A stretch of DNA of 64,000 bases, taken from Diadophis punctatus similis. Lineage: Eukaryota; Chordata; Lepidosauria; Squamata; Dipsadidae. This document shows positions 37,330-50,600 of the stretch, piece after piece (the stretch's first letter is position 1; the number at the start of each line of letters is the position of its first letter). The notes under the pieces were generated by a model that was not told the DNA's origin, did not search any database, and worked only from the letters and a program-made list of their open reading frames with translations. The translations under genes were made by a program, and so were the position numbers. The stretch covers positions 6,743,456 through 6,807,455 of the forward strand of contig JALIGW010000032.1 of assembly GCA_023053685.1 (NCBI GenBank). Direction: 5' to 3'.

Positions 37330-38540
37330 GATGGGATGCCCGGTAAACGCGGAGCCTTTCCGAAGGGGCGGGGTCCTTACTCAGACAAGCCGTTTTCCGG
37401 CTCCTCCGCGGATCAGGGCGGCTCTCCAGATGCGCTGGGCTCCAGTCCCGAGGCCCAACATCTGGAGGGCGCCACGGCCAGAGGTCCTCCACCTTCCGAG
37501 TTTCCCTCAGGGGCGCCGCGGCCGAGCGACTGGGCGGGCTAGGGCCGGCTTCCCCGCCGACTGCAGCTTCCTTGGGCCTCGGACGGCGCTCGGCCCCAAG
37601 GATGGGGCGGCGCCTGACAGGCGCGGCCCGCGGAGAGGGGCCGGGCGGGCGCAGGCTGAGCCGTGGCCGCGCCTCCCGCCCCCGGGACGCCGAGCGCTGT
37701 CAGACGCCGCCGCGCTTCGCTCCAGCCGCGGCAGCCGAGGAGTTAAGAGTCGCTCCGCCCGCCGCGGCTCCGCCTCCGACGGGCGGCCGCTGGCGGGCCG
37801 TAGAGCAGCCGAGCTCTCCGGAGGCCGAAGCCCGCGGCGTCCGCGGCCCCCGCCCGCCCCTCGCGCATGGCCTTGGGGCGCTCCGGGCATGGAGCGGGAG
37901 AAGCTGCCGCGCCGGCCCGGGCTCTCCCTGCGGCTGGACGAGGCCGAGGGGGAGGCGGCGGGCCCGGGGGGCTGGCAGGCGGGCGGGCGGCTGCGGCCTT
38001 CCTCCTACCGGGCGCTGCGCAGCGCCGTCTCCACTCTGGCGCGCCTCGACGACTTCTACTGCGAGAAGATCGGCGCCGGCTTCTTCTCCGAGGTCTTCAA
38101 GGTGAGGCCCCGGCCGGCCTGGCGAGCGATGGAGGAGCCGGGGTCGGCGGAGGGAAGCAGCCGCCGGGACGGGCAGGGGAGGAGCTGTGCCGCCCCCTCC
38201 CCGTGGGCCAGAGGGAGGCTCGGCTCTGTTTACTGCCGGGAGGCTCCGGGGCCGGCCGGGCTCTCGAAGCAGCTGCGGGGGGACCGCCAAAGTCCGGGCC
38301 TTTCTTTACTCGGCCGGGGATCAGATTCCCCGCTCTCCCACCGGCTCTCCGGGCTGCGGGCGGGTCGCTGCGGCCTGGCCTTGGGCTGGCAGCGGGGTCC
38401 CTCGTGGCCCCGGAAGGGCCTCGCGGCCGGCAGCCTTGGCTGAAGCCCCAGTTGGCTCTGCAGGTCAAGAGCCGCGGCCGGGACCAGCCCCGTCCTGGAG
38501 GCCGACTCCGATCTGGCCCAGGCAGAGGCCGAGGAGGCTT
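37330..38540 (+). promoter_or_regulatory. TESK1: CpG island, TESK1 promoter and first exon
   Basis: Very high GC with dense CpG (GGCGCGGCCCGCGGAG, GCCGCCGCGCTTCGC) begins at about 37330 and ends just inside intron 1. It covers the TESK1 start codon at 37889. No TATA box is visible, as expected for a CpG-island promoter. The upstream edge is only about 0.3 kb from the hAT transposon end. Confidence 0.75.
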
Positions 38541-41351
38541 AATATTTGGCGGTGGCATTAGGAGGGTTCCTGGCCCAGGCAGCCAGAGGCTTCCACCGGC
38601 TTTGGCATTTTTCTCCAGCTATGGAGGCCTTCCTTGTTGTGACTGATGAATGGGCAGAGCTTGGGACTGTGCCAGCCCCGGTGCCTTGGGATGCCCGGCA
38701 GATCCTCTGGCTATGGTGCCCCACTGCTCTCCTGCTCCTCCAGGGCAGGTCACATTGGAGGGGCTGGGGGGGCAAATGCCTTCAGCCTCCCCCTGGCCTT
38801 GGTTGGGGGCCACCAAGTTGTCACCAAGAGCTGTCATGTTCCCCTTCAGCCCAGGAGCCCTAAAGTGGGGCCGCCTGCCAGGAAACCTCTGTGCTCCCCC
38901 AAGAAGGGGACTGGATTCTGACATACTTGTTTCCCCGTTTGTGCTCCGGCTGGGACAGATGGCCTCAGTGTCAGCTTACACTTACTGTTGATGTGCCCCT
39001 GTGCCCCTCTGGCCCTTTGCCAGCTGCCTGGTCCTCTGTCCGCATGCAGAGTTAACGAGAGGGATCTGCAGCCCAGGGCAGTCTTGGCAGAGGGCAAATT
39101 GCCTGCCATGGCCAGCCAGCCAAAGTCCCCTTGCTTCAAGCAGGCACCCTGGACAGGACTTGCTGTGTTCTGGCATGGGGTCTGCTGAAGCCCCCGGTTT
39201 GGAGGGTTGCCCTGCGTGGCACAGCCACGCTTGGTGGCATGGATGACCCCAGTGGCCAGACCAGTTGCCAGCTGCAAGAGGCCCAGGACGGTTGTGAACA
39301 TGGCAGAGTCTGTGGTGCCAGGAGGGGGGGGGGGGGCTTTCCCTTAGATTTACTGAGCTGAATGAAGGGGAGGCTGGGGGCCCAGGCCCTCTACGCTGCT
39401 GGGGTGGGTGGGTGAGGGCAGTGGTCCCAGGACAGGCTGTGGCTCGGCCAGTTGGGCCGGGAAACGTCTGATCTCCAGGCAGCTTCTTCCCTTCGGGACT
39501 GGGGCACAGAGAAGCCTCGCTTGGCTGGCCAGCCCCTCCAACTCTCCCAGGAGGGGAGCCGGCTCTGCTCTGGAGGGGGGAGCCCCCCAACTCAGGCAAA
39601 GACGGGGAGCAGGCCCAAGATGGAAGCATTTCTGGCTGTGACAGGGAGGGTACCTGTGGGGAAGGGAAGGGGTCACCTGGCCTCTTTGGCCAGGCAGAGG
39701 AAGCTCTCTGGGACCAGGAGGCTTTGGCAGAAGACGGGCCAGTCCGCTTTGGGCACTTATGGTGGGGGGAGGGTCTTCTACAAAGAGTCATTTTCTGTGG
39801 GGGTTTGGCTCACCTTGATTCTCTGGGTTCCCTGGAGAGAAGCGCCACCTGCTGGCTGCAGGGAGCAGTGCACCCAAGGGGTCAGGCTCTCCCAGGGCCC
39901 CTCTGGTGGGCATGCCCCAGCTCCCCTGGAAGTGGGCCTTCTCTGACCACCTCCCCAGAGGCCCACATCTCTTTTGTTGACAAAGTCTTTCCCTGGGATT
40001 TGTGTGGGGTGGGTGGGTGGGGCTCTTTTAGGATGTTTTATATCCAAGTTGAGTCTTTCTTCAGAACTGTCTGCTGCTCTTTCCCATTACTTTGGCTTCT
40101 GCTCTTGTTAGCATTGTGAGCCCTGCACTGAGTAGGCAGATGCCTGGCTGACACTCCTGGGTGGAGTGGGGGCTCTGTTGTCCTGGCTAGTGGGGAGCAG
40201 TGCAGGGAGGGTGGTGGTGGTTCAGCCGCAAGGAAGGGGGGTCCATCTCCCTCTGGAACGAGCCTTTCCGAATCCTCCCCCAGCCTGGATCTGGGCGGCT
40301 CTTCAGAGCTGCTGCTTTTGTGGGGGGAGGGGGCTCCCCACTCTTCCTCTCAGGGCCAGCCTCATTTGGGCAGCCCCCTCCTGCTGCTGGGAAGGCACCC
40401 AGATGGGGAGGTCGGTTTGGCTGCTCTGCCGGTTCCTCCCTGGGTCTCCCCTTTGCCTGGCCCGGTTGGCTGCTGTTGCTAGGAGACGCCTTGCTGCCCC
40501 CCTTGCTGGGTCATGGGCCACCAAGTGGCTGCTGCTGAACTCAGATAGGCTGGGCTGATGGGCCTTGGAGTCTCTTTGCTGCTCTCAGCGGGCCCAGTGC
40601 ATGCGGCTTGGCTTGCTCTTTCGAGTTAGCTTACTTGAGTTCACACAACTCGGGCTTATCCGTTAAGGCCCAGTGGCTGCATTGACACTGCATCGGTTGG
40701 GGAGGGTCCCGCTTAGTTTTTCCTCTGGTGTTGATGCCCCTTGTTTAGCGTGCATTCCAGTTTGTTCGGTTAGTTTCTAGTTTAGGGTAACGTGTGAATC
40801 GGAAGTTGGATTAATGCTCAGGAACCCAAGTTGGGTATGTTGTATGAACTCTGTCCTGGGAGCTGTGCCAGGGGTGCCAGGCCAGCCTGAAACCCGCTAA
40901 TGCTCTGCTGCCATCGATCAGTTGCCGGAGTTTGGCAGCCTCTGGTGCTCGTCCTGGAGACGCACCTGCCGAGGCTGTGACTTGCGTGGGGTGAGAGGCG
41001 TGGCTGCCCCGCTCTGGCTCTGACTGTGGCCCCCGGGGTGGAAGCCTTAGCTGGGGAAGAGGCTTTCCTGGGGGGTGGGGGGTTAGGGGGAGGTTGTCAA
41101 GACAGTTTGCTCCAGGGAGGGGCCGTGCCGTTGAATGGGAGGGGTTGCAGTCTCAGCAGGAAATCCAGTCCTGCAATTTTGGGGGTGGGCTCTCCCTTGT
41201 GCCAGTATTGGGGGTATTAGGGCAGGGGCTGAGGTTATGCCAGCCCCTCAAGGGTGGAAGTTGAATAGGAAAAGGTGGGGGCTGCCCCAGAGTCTTAGTT
41301 TAGGATGTGGACTCTGCGCTCAGCTTGCCCAGGGCCAGCCTGGAGTCTGAG

Positions 41352-41400
<49 letters not shown>

Positions 41401-41568
41401 GTGGGCAGGCTGTGAGAGGCGGCAAGCAGGGAGAGGTCTGACTTGGTGCCTTGGATTGACTCATGTACTGGCTGGCAGCTCCACTCCCTGGGACCTGACC
41501 CCTGGGCAGCCATGGGGGCAGGGGGGCTGGAGGGAGGGCTGGGTCAGGCCCTTGGGGAGCAGGGGGGC

Positions 41569-41636
<68 letters not shown>

Positions 41637-44600
41637 CCATGGTGTGCTCCAGCTGGCTGCCTTGGAGGTGGGCGAGGGGCCCTTATGGAGCTCAGCACTA
41701 AGACTGTTCTGGGATTCTTGGCCGGCTGCCAGGGTGGGCATGGCATGTGGGCATGGCCGGGTGGCCGGGAGGGGCTGCTGCCTTGCCTGCCTGCCTTTTA
41801 CAGGGGCCACCCTGGCACTCCCTTCACCAGCCCAGTCCGTGAGTTATGAGGCAGTGCCAAAGCAATTGGCCCCCAGCCCCCGGGGTCTCTGTGCTGGGGA
41901 GGAGCTGGCGCAGGGCAAGCACAGGGCCTCTGGACTGCCCAGCTGGGGCTTTGCCTTCTGGGATGCTTGAGCAGTGACTGGGGTGGAAGGGGCTTGGCAG
42001 GGGGCAGAGTGCCTCCTGGGGGTGGGCAAACAGAGGGGGCGGAGTCAGCCCATCTCTGCCCTCTCCGTCCAGGAGCCGCCTTGCCCCTTGATGGGCCTGT
42101 GGTCTAGGTAGGTGGGAGGGATTTCGCCTGGAGCAGCGGAGGGCCCTGAGGCTGAGCTTTGGGGCTGGGGCGGCTCCCGGCCTGCCTGCCTCCCCCCCCC
42201 TTGGGCAGCTCCTCTGCCAGCCCCTTTCCATCTTCAAGCACACGGCATCTGAACAGGCCAAACAGGCTGGGGTCTCTCCACGTACCTGCTTCACCCATGC
42301 CAAGCTGAGCATACAGTGTGAAGGCTTCTGTGCGGATGGTCAAAGTGAGATGGGGAGTTTCGGAGGCTTGGAACAGGGTAGTGGGGGTGGGGAGGAGAAG
42401 AAGAAGAGGCCAGGGTGGTCTCTTAGAAGGAGGGCTCTGGTGTGTCCAGAGGTCCGAGCCCCATTGTCTTCCTGGGCCGTGCTGGGCCAGGGCTCAGTCC
42501 TTCCCCTGAGCGGACGTCTCCTGACAGGAGCCGTGGGTGGCTTCGGGGCAGCAGGGGTGCCTTGTGGGGGATCACGGGGCAGCAAGGCTGGCCTTCCGGA
42601 AAGCATTCTCGCTTTTGCTCAGTAAAATGCCAGCCGGGTTTTATTTTATGCTCCCTTTCGCCACGGCAAACGAACGGGCGAAGGCTGTGCTCTGCCAGCC
42701 CTTGTGGAGCTCCCACCCTGCAGGAAGAGAGCCGTCCTGGGGGTGGGGAGTCGCTGACCGTTGCAGTTCACAGCCTGTCTGGCTTCTCTGGGGGGAAAGC
42801 TCCCTGGTGCAGCTGCTGGGGTCCCCAATGGGACAAGGTGCCCCAGAGAGGTCAGGGGACGTTTGGCTGCCCTGCGGATGGCATGGCTGCTGTGCTGCCA
42901 CCTCACAGGTCCTGCCAGCCTGCTTGGCACCAAAGGGCCGCTGTGGTGGGGCTGCGTCTGCTCTCTGCCCAAAGGCCCCCACAGCCTCCATGGCATCTGC
43001 CTCTTTCCTTCGCCCTGCAGCTGGAGGCTGGACTCTCAGCATGTGCGGGACAGGCCGGAAGCCCATGTTGACCCCCCCCCAAAAGGCCCAGGGGATCCGA
43101 TCGCCCCTCTCTGCCTCCAAACTGCCCGTGTTCCCTTTGGCTTCTCCTCCCTGCAGCAGGCAGCGTCTCTGCCCTGGACAAGTAATCCAGCTTGGCTGCT
43201 GCCCTTGACCTCCGACAGCCACCGCTTGGGGGCATCTCTGACCGGCTCCATCCAAAGTGACCCCACTTGGGGTTCTGGTTGGAGCTGCAACCACTCAGCT
43301 GCGTCAGAGGGCCCCAGAATGGCTATTCCTGGACATGGAGGGCCCTTCAGGCTGAGGGCCACTGCCGCCTTCTGAGATGGAGCTGCCTTGGGCCTCTCCC
43401 CGGCCCCACTGCAATCAGCCCCACAGGAGCTCTGCTTGACCCACGCCCCAGATCAGGGACTGGGCTGCTTGCCTGCAGTCTCCTGGGGATGCCCCTACGG
43501 AGGTCCTGTGTGCACCTCCCTCTCTGGACATGGAGGCGCTTCGGCCACAGCCACGGAGCTCCCTGGTTAGCTGGCCTTGGTGCGGCCTGTGGGGTGGGGG
43601 TGGGGGCTGGAAAACCCAGCAGAAAACCAGTAGGGGAGACAAGGTGGGCTCTCGCCCACAATTGCAGGCGGGGGGGGGGGGACGATCCATGTGAATGGAT
43701 AAACCCTCCTCATTTGCTCTTAGGCAGGAATTGGCCGGGTTCAGCCACTCGTGGACCGAGAATAGTGCTTTCACTTTCCGTTGTGGTGCTGTGAGGTTGT
43801 TTGGGTTGTACGATGGCAATTGTCGTTTGCCAGCTGTGCTTCAGGGCTGAGCTGGGGTGCAGACCCGTCCTTGGCTCTCCTGCCTATCAAACGGGGTGTT
43901 GGAGGTTGCCGTGGGGCCAGGTAGTGAGGTGGCTCCAAATTTTAAATGCCACCCCCGAAAGCCGTGGGGGGGCAGTTGGAGGGCTGGGTCTGCCCTCCGC
44001 GTAGGAGTAGCTTCTGCGCTGGGAAGGCGACACGTGGGAGGCACCCGCTGGCCATGCTGCCCACTTCAGTGGGCTGGCACTTCCTGTCAGGCAGCGGTTC
44101 TCCCGCTGCGGGTCTGGGCTGGCCGCTGCGGGTCTGGGCTGGCCCGGAGGAGTGCGAAGGGAAGGCAGCTGTCCGTACAGCAGCCGCTCCTGCCGGAGGG
44201 CCAGGGAAGCTCCCCGTGAGGAGGAGGGGCTTTCTGTCTTCGGGCGTCTGCTGAGGAGCTTCAGGACTGGCAGGAGCATTGCCTCACGTGGGGGGGGGGC
44301 AATGAGGGCAGGAGACATGCCAGCAGCTGCCTTCCCTCCTCCAGAGGCCCTGCCTGTTTCTCCCCTATGGAGCTCCGTCCCACAGGGGCAGCTCCAGGGC
44401 AGGCAGAGGACGGGGCCCACATCTGGGTGTGGTGACCCCCTCTGACCCTGGGCCTCCCCTGCTGGCACGGCTCCTCCTTGGGGCAGCAGGGGGCAGAGAG
44501 CTGTGCCAGGCTGGATGTGGGGTAGATGGAGAGGGGGAATCTGGACCTCCTCCTTTGGCACGGAGGTTCCACCTAAGAAAAGGGGGGATAGTGGGCTGCA

Positions 44601-47600
44601 ACCCAAGAGGAAGGGTGTGTCCCCCGCACTGCCCCTCCCCCGAGACAGAGTGTCCACTTGGCCCCTCCCGGAATGGAGTGGGGGGGCAGTCACATCCAGG
44701 GCCAGGAGGACGGGGGTGGGGGGAGCAGGCGCAGCTGAGGGAGGAGTGAAGCATGGACTAAAAAGGGCAGGAATGGGCTCTGGCTGCAGAGCCCAGGAAT
44801 TTGAGAGGGAGGCTCCACTGGTGGGGAGGGGGGTTTGGGGCGGCTGGGCCTGTCCGGGCAGCTGTTCAACAGGCCTGCCTTGCCCGGGGCATGAGGTGCT
44901 GCAGGCTGCTCCCTGGCCCTTTGGGAGGGGGGGTTGCTGCTGTGGCTGGCGCAGACTCAGCCTCTGCCTGGGGTCAGTTCCCAGCCGCCCCCCCACCCCC
45001 CACAGTCCTGTCTGGTTGGGCTGCGTTGGGGAAAGGCCTGACCTTCCACAGTGGGGAAACGACCCCAAAATCTATGCTCCAGGGGCACTGGGGGTTTTGG
45101 GGCGGTTCTTTTATGGTTTTATAACTGAGCCTTGGTGGCGCAGTGGTTAGAGTGCAGTACTGCAGGCTACTTCTGCTGATCACTGGCTGCCAGCAGTTTG
45201 GCAGATCGAATCTCACCAGGCTCAAGGTTGACTCAGCCTTCCGTCCTTCCGAGGTGGGTAAAATGAGGACCCAGATTGTTGGGGGCAATAGGCTGAACTC
45301 TGTAAACCGCTTAGAGAGGGCTGTAAAGCACTATGAAGCGGTATATAAGTCTAAGTGCTATTGCTATTGCTATTTATGCTAGGCTGCCCAGAGTCGCGTT
45401 CGGTGAGAGAGCCAGCTATATAAATATGATTTATAAATAAATAAAGGGGCCCCTTTTGGCCCCCAAACCTGGCAGCAGCTGTGGGGCTTTTACCCTCTGG
45501 GCGCCTGCGCAGTCTTGTGCTTGGCCACTGTGGTGCTGTGAATGGAGCTGAGGGGGAGGGGAGTTGCCTTTGGGGCCCCCAGTGGAGACTCCCGGCCCTA
45601 AAAGAGCGCAGGTGTGCCACTTGGGCAGGTGCCCCTTCGCCTTGTCCTTGTGCCCGGTTGATGGCATCGCTGGGGGAATGGGCTTCTGAGCGTTGGCTTG
45701 CTTGGCCTCCCCCGCTTTTCCTGCCCCGTTAGCCCCATATGGGGTGCTCGAAGCTGTTCCGATGCGCCCGGATGGCTGTCCTAAAGCAGAGGCCGCTGGA
45801 GGCTCAGCGAGGGAAGGGAAGTGGGTAGGGTGGCAGGCTGGTGCTCTTCATGTGCCCTGGCTTTGGCGGCCCTGCCCTGCCCTTCTGTTCCGCAGCCTCT
45901 GGGCAGGAATGCCCCATTCCTCCTTTGTTCTTTGTCTCTCTGAGACAAGGGTTGGGGCAAGGGCCATAAATCAATAAAAACACAGCTGCTGCTCAGCAAT
46001 TTCCAGACCAAATCTGCAATTATGCTAGAATGGGAGAAGCCTTTGGAACGAGGAAGGTCAGGAGAAGTCATTGCCCTGGTGGGAGGGGTGGATTTCCCCA
46101 ACCCCCCCCCCTTCCTTCGGCTCCCCCTCTTTTGCTTCACACTTCGCACTTCCCTAACTGTCTGGGCCCTCCTCAAATGTGAATGAATGTGTCTCCCTGA
46201 ATGTGAGGCCATTGGCAATTTGGGGGAGCGGGCTCCAGCAAAACGGGGGGTGGGTGGGTTATGATGACGTTAGGTGTGTGTGGAAACTCTTTGGCTCGAC
46301 TCTTTGAGAGCAGATTTCCCAACCGTGGCACTTGAGGGGGTGTGGACTCCCAGAAGAGGGGGCTGAGACCATGCTGGCTGGGGAATTCTGGGGGTCCACA
46401 CTCCCTCAAGTGCCACGGTTGGGACACCCTGGGGTAGAGGCCGTTGGTGGGTGGAGGATTGTGGCCAGGCAGCGCCAGAGCTTTGGGTCTCTCTCTGGAT
46501 GCTGGCTGGTTTTGTAGCTCTGGTGGATTCAGAAGCGGGCACTCCTTGGTGCACTGGACTTCGGTTCCCATGATTCCCAGCCCTAGGGACAGATTGCGTG
46601 GCCATTTGAGAGGTTTGGTGCAGCATGCCGAGCTCTGCTCCCCAAGGCCTTTGAGCACTGACTGCCCACAACTTAGAAGCTGCTGGACGGGGCTTCCCCT
46701 CTGTGCCAGCTGTGGGTCCAGGGTGGGTGCCGAGACCCCTGCCAGAGTGACGGCCGGCTGTCCCCACAGGTGAGGCACCGTCAGTCGGGGCAAGTCCTGG
46801 TGCTGAAGATGAACAAGCTGACCAGCAACCGAGGGAACATGTTGCGTGAGGTGCAGCTGATGAACCGGCTCTGCCACCCCAACATCCTCCGGTAGGGGGG
46901 GGGCTGGCGGGGCTCAGGGCCCCCTGCCTGGAAGAAAGGGGCCCGCTGGGGTGGAGGGTCCAGCATATCTGGGGAGGGCCAGGCGTAAATGTTCAGGGGT
47001 CAACTGGAAGAAGGGCCGGGAGGCTCCACTCCTGCTCCTGGCCCCTCCTGCTAGGGGTCCCCTGGAGCCCCACCCAGAGCTCAGGCGCAGAGCATCCCCT
47101 GGGGGTGGGGTGGGGGTTGATCATGGCGCCCGGTGTCCAGGGCAGAGCAGGGGGGTCCTGCTCCTTTTTCCCCAGGGGTGCCGGTGACAGAGGGAAACCA
47201 TGGGGGGCTTTGGGGCCCCAGGCAGGGGTCTCACTGCCGATGGCTCCTCTCCTCTTCCTCTGCCAGGTTCATGGGGGTCTGCGTTCACCAGGGCCAGCTG
47301 CATGCACTGACAGAGGTGAGTGTTAGGGGCCAGGCATCAAGGATCCGTCAAGGGCCCGTCTGTTCTGGGGGGCAAAGGGCCCCACAACTTGCTCTTCTTT
47401 CTCTCCCTGCAGTACATCAATGGGGGCAACCTGGAGCAGCTGCTCGACAGCCCCACCTCGCTCCCCTGGCCTGTCCGCCTCAAACTGGCCCTGGACATCG
47501 CCCGGGGGCTCTGCTACCTGCACAGCAAGGGCATCTTCCACCGGGACCTGACCTCCAAGGTGGGGGGGGCTCTGCTGCACCCCTCCCCCACCTGTGCCTC

Positions 47601-50600
47601 AAAGTGGGCAGAGGATTTGGGGGGAGAATCCCCGACTGGATCCGGGATGAGCGGTGGGGCAGCTGGACACTGGGGGTTGCGCTGATTGGGGGAGGGGGGG
47701 GCTCTGAAGGGGTTCCCTGGAAAGATGGGCTGCAGAAAGAGCGGCTCCTGCCTTGGGGTCCCCCACAAGTCCTGGACCCACCTTTCTTGGGCCCAGAGAA
47801 GGGGGAGCAGAGTCTCTTGGTACCCTGGAAAGCCTTTGCTCTGGTGTCCCCCTCCCCCAAGCCCTCTCCTTAGTTCCTGGGGTGGGGGTTGTCTGGTCAG
47901 AGATGCCCCATCCTGGGAGCTGCCTTTTACCTGCAATGGCCTCTCAAATGTCCCCCTCCTGCCCCCCAGAACTGCCTGGTCAGGTGTGAGGAGAATGGCT
48001 ACACAGCCGTGGTGGCCGACTTTGGCCTGGCAGAGAAGATCCCCACTTACAGGTGAGCCAGGATCTTCCTGCTTCTGTTGACTCCCCTCCCCCCCACCCC
48101 AGTGTGACTCTGCCTTTACACAGCCTCTCCTCCTCCTCCTCCTCCTCCTTGCAGTGAGGGTGGTGAGAAGGAGCCCCTGGCTGTGGTGGGCTCCCCGTAC
48201 TGGATGGCCCCCGAGGTCCTGCGTGGGGAGCTGTACAACGAGAAGGTGAGCCCCACGAGAAGGAGTAACAATGGGAGGGAGACCACGGGGGTGCGGGGGG
48301 AGAAGGAGGAGGGTGCCTGCTTGCCCCCTCCCTGGCCCAGTTCTCCCTGGCCCCCCAGCTCCAGGGCTGCCCTCAGACCCTCCAAGACTACCCCACTTTG
48401 TCCCTGGCAGGCGGATGTCTTTGCCTACGGCATCATCCTCTGTGAGACCATCGCGCGGGTGCCGGCCGACCCTGACTACCTGCCTCGCACTGAGGTAAGC
48501 CCCCCACTCACCTCTCTCTCTGCAGCCCCAGCAAGAGTGGGGCTGCCGGGCCCCTCGGGGAGGCCTTGAAGAGAGGGCTCCCATGCACAAAGGGGGCCGG
48601 GGGGGGGGGTTGGCTTCCTCTGGGCAGGAGGAGCTCAGAGGGCTGGAGGGCACGGAAAGGAGGGGGCTGAGCTCTAGGGGGGATCCTTTCTCCGGTCAGT
48701 CCCTGAATGCTTTGTGAGTCCTTGGCAGGTGATCAGATTTCAAGGAGGGGGGTGGGGGCACATGTGTGAACTAACACAACCGTGAGGCAACATGAAGAAG
48801 CACCGGAGCCCAGCACCATTTGGCTCCGTTGGTGTCAGGAGTCCTAGGAAGCCTCACAGTTTTACGCCCTGGCTAGTTTCGCACCAGTTTTGGCGTTTCT
48901 GAGCCACCCGTGGCATTTGCACACTCGCCTCGGGTGACTCCGGAACGCGGCTTGTTCAAGCAGCGCACGGATGAGTGGATCTGGTGGGCTAATGGGATGA
49001 GCGCACCATTTGAAGCCAGTGCACCTGTCAAGACCAGCTTGCTGGCCACGGGGCAGTGGGGAGAGGGGCTGACTATGCAAAGGCCTCTAGGGAGAGTGGG
49101 GGGAGTGGGGGGTGTCGTAGTTCCTGGCATGGAGCTTGGCTGGCAGAGGCTGCGTTGGCTTAAAAGTGCCCCTTGCCTGCCTGCCGCTCTTTGTGACGGC
49201 TGCAACTGAGCTGTCTTGGCCTCCCAGAGTGCTAAAAGCCACGGGACGATTCCGGAAAGCCAAATGTTGGCCGTGATGCTAAAATGGTCAGAGGGTCTCT
49301 TTTAAAAGCCCCCCTCAGGCTGCCCTCCAACAGGTGGGGTGGTCTTCCTGGCTGCTACTCGGAGGCCTTTTCCTGCCGCAGCTGCTTGCTTGCGTGCCAG
49401 GCTGTATCCCGGAGGCATCTTGACCCCGCCTCCCCCTGGCATCCCTATTGAGACGCCCGGGTCTTTGGGGCAGGGTCCTGGGGGGCAGGCAGGGTAAGGC
49501 TGACGCTCTCTGGGGGAGCATCTTCCCTTTGGGAGCTCCAGCCAGTGCACGTTACTGCCAGTCTGTTTGCAGCGTAAGACCCCGGGGGTCTGCACCCTCC
49601 CTGCCCCTCCAGCCCATATGTGAACCTTCAAGGGGAGCCCCCAAGGGTCTGCCTGGAAGCCCTGGGTGTTGGGAGTGGGAAAGGCTTTTCCTCTTGAGCT
49701 CTCCTCTTGAATTGGGGGGTGGGGATGTGACTGCAGTTGGGGGAGTCCAGGCCACTGGCTCCCTGGTCCTGCTTCCCAAAGAGCATCGGTTTTTTTTGGG
49801 GGGGAAATCTTCCCCAGCCCCTCCCTTCCTTCACCCTTCCTCTCCTCAGGACTTTGGCCTCGATGTGGCTGCGTTTTGCAACCTGGTGGGAGCCAACTGT
49901 CCGGCGGCTTTTCTCCATCTGGCCTTCCACTCCTGCAAGGTAGGTCCTGGTGCCCCCTCCCCCCCAAGGAAGGGGGGAGGGGCTGGAACCAGGGTAGGAG
50001 AAGAGCCCCGGAAGGGACCCTCACGCCCAGCAGCTCCCTTGCAAAGCTGAGTCCTACGGGATTGGGCAGCTTATAAGAACTTTAAATTAAATTAAATTAA
50101 ATTAAATTCGGCGGAGCGCTGGCCATCCCCGCTTGGGCTGCCGTTTTATTGTCCAGGGCAAAGCAACCAGGCAACCTGGAGGGCCCCCGCCTGTCTTTCT
50201 GAATTCTGCTGAAGGGGGGGGGGGTTGTTGGGGCTGCTCAATTGCAGAGAGCAGGCTGAGCTGGACGGGGGCAGGGCCTCTCTGGGGAGGGGGGTGTTTC
50301 CTAAGGAGGGGAGGCCCGCTCTGCTCCACCGGAAAAGGCCAAATAGTGAGATGGTGCTGAAGGTCCGGGGTGAGCACGGAGCCACGGCCATCGCCATAAA
50401 CTGGGCCTGCAGCTTCCCGCTCGACCAAAGAGAGACGAGCCGCCCCATGTGCTCCCTTCTCCTGCCCCCAGATGGAGCCCACGGCCCGGCCCTCCTTCCT
50501 GGAGATCGTCCAGCACCTGGAGGCCATGCTGCTGATGGCGGGAGACCCCGGCCTGGCCCTGCCGAGTAACGATAGGACGGCCCTCCCAGCCAACTCGGCA

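Larger units (their letters stand above)
38102..45124. other. TESK1 intron 1 (first part), no gene
   Basis: Part of the 8.7-kb intron. It is GC-rich and apparently unique apart from two (GT)n tracts. Long open frames occur by base composition, but none matches a known family. Confidence 0.7.

Noticed and set aside
37127..37888. N-terminal extension of TESK1 in the same open frame
   Set aside because: The frame is open only because the CpG island has few stops. The ATG at 37889 gives a protein start of expected length, and no family member has a 250-residue leader.
41354..41635. Cys-Val repeat open frame
   Set aside because: Translation of two (GT)n arrays in TESK1 intron 1.
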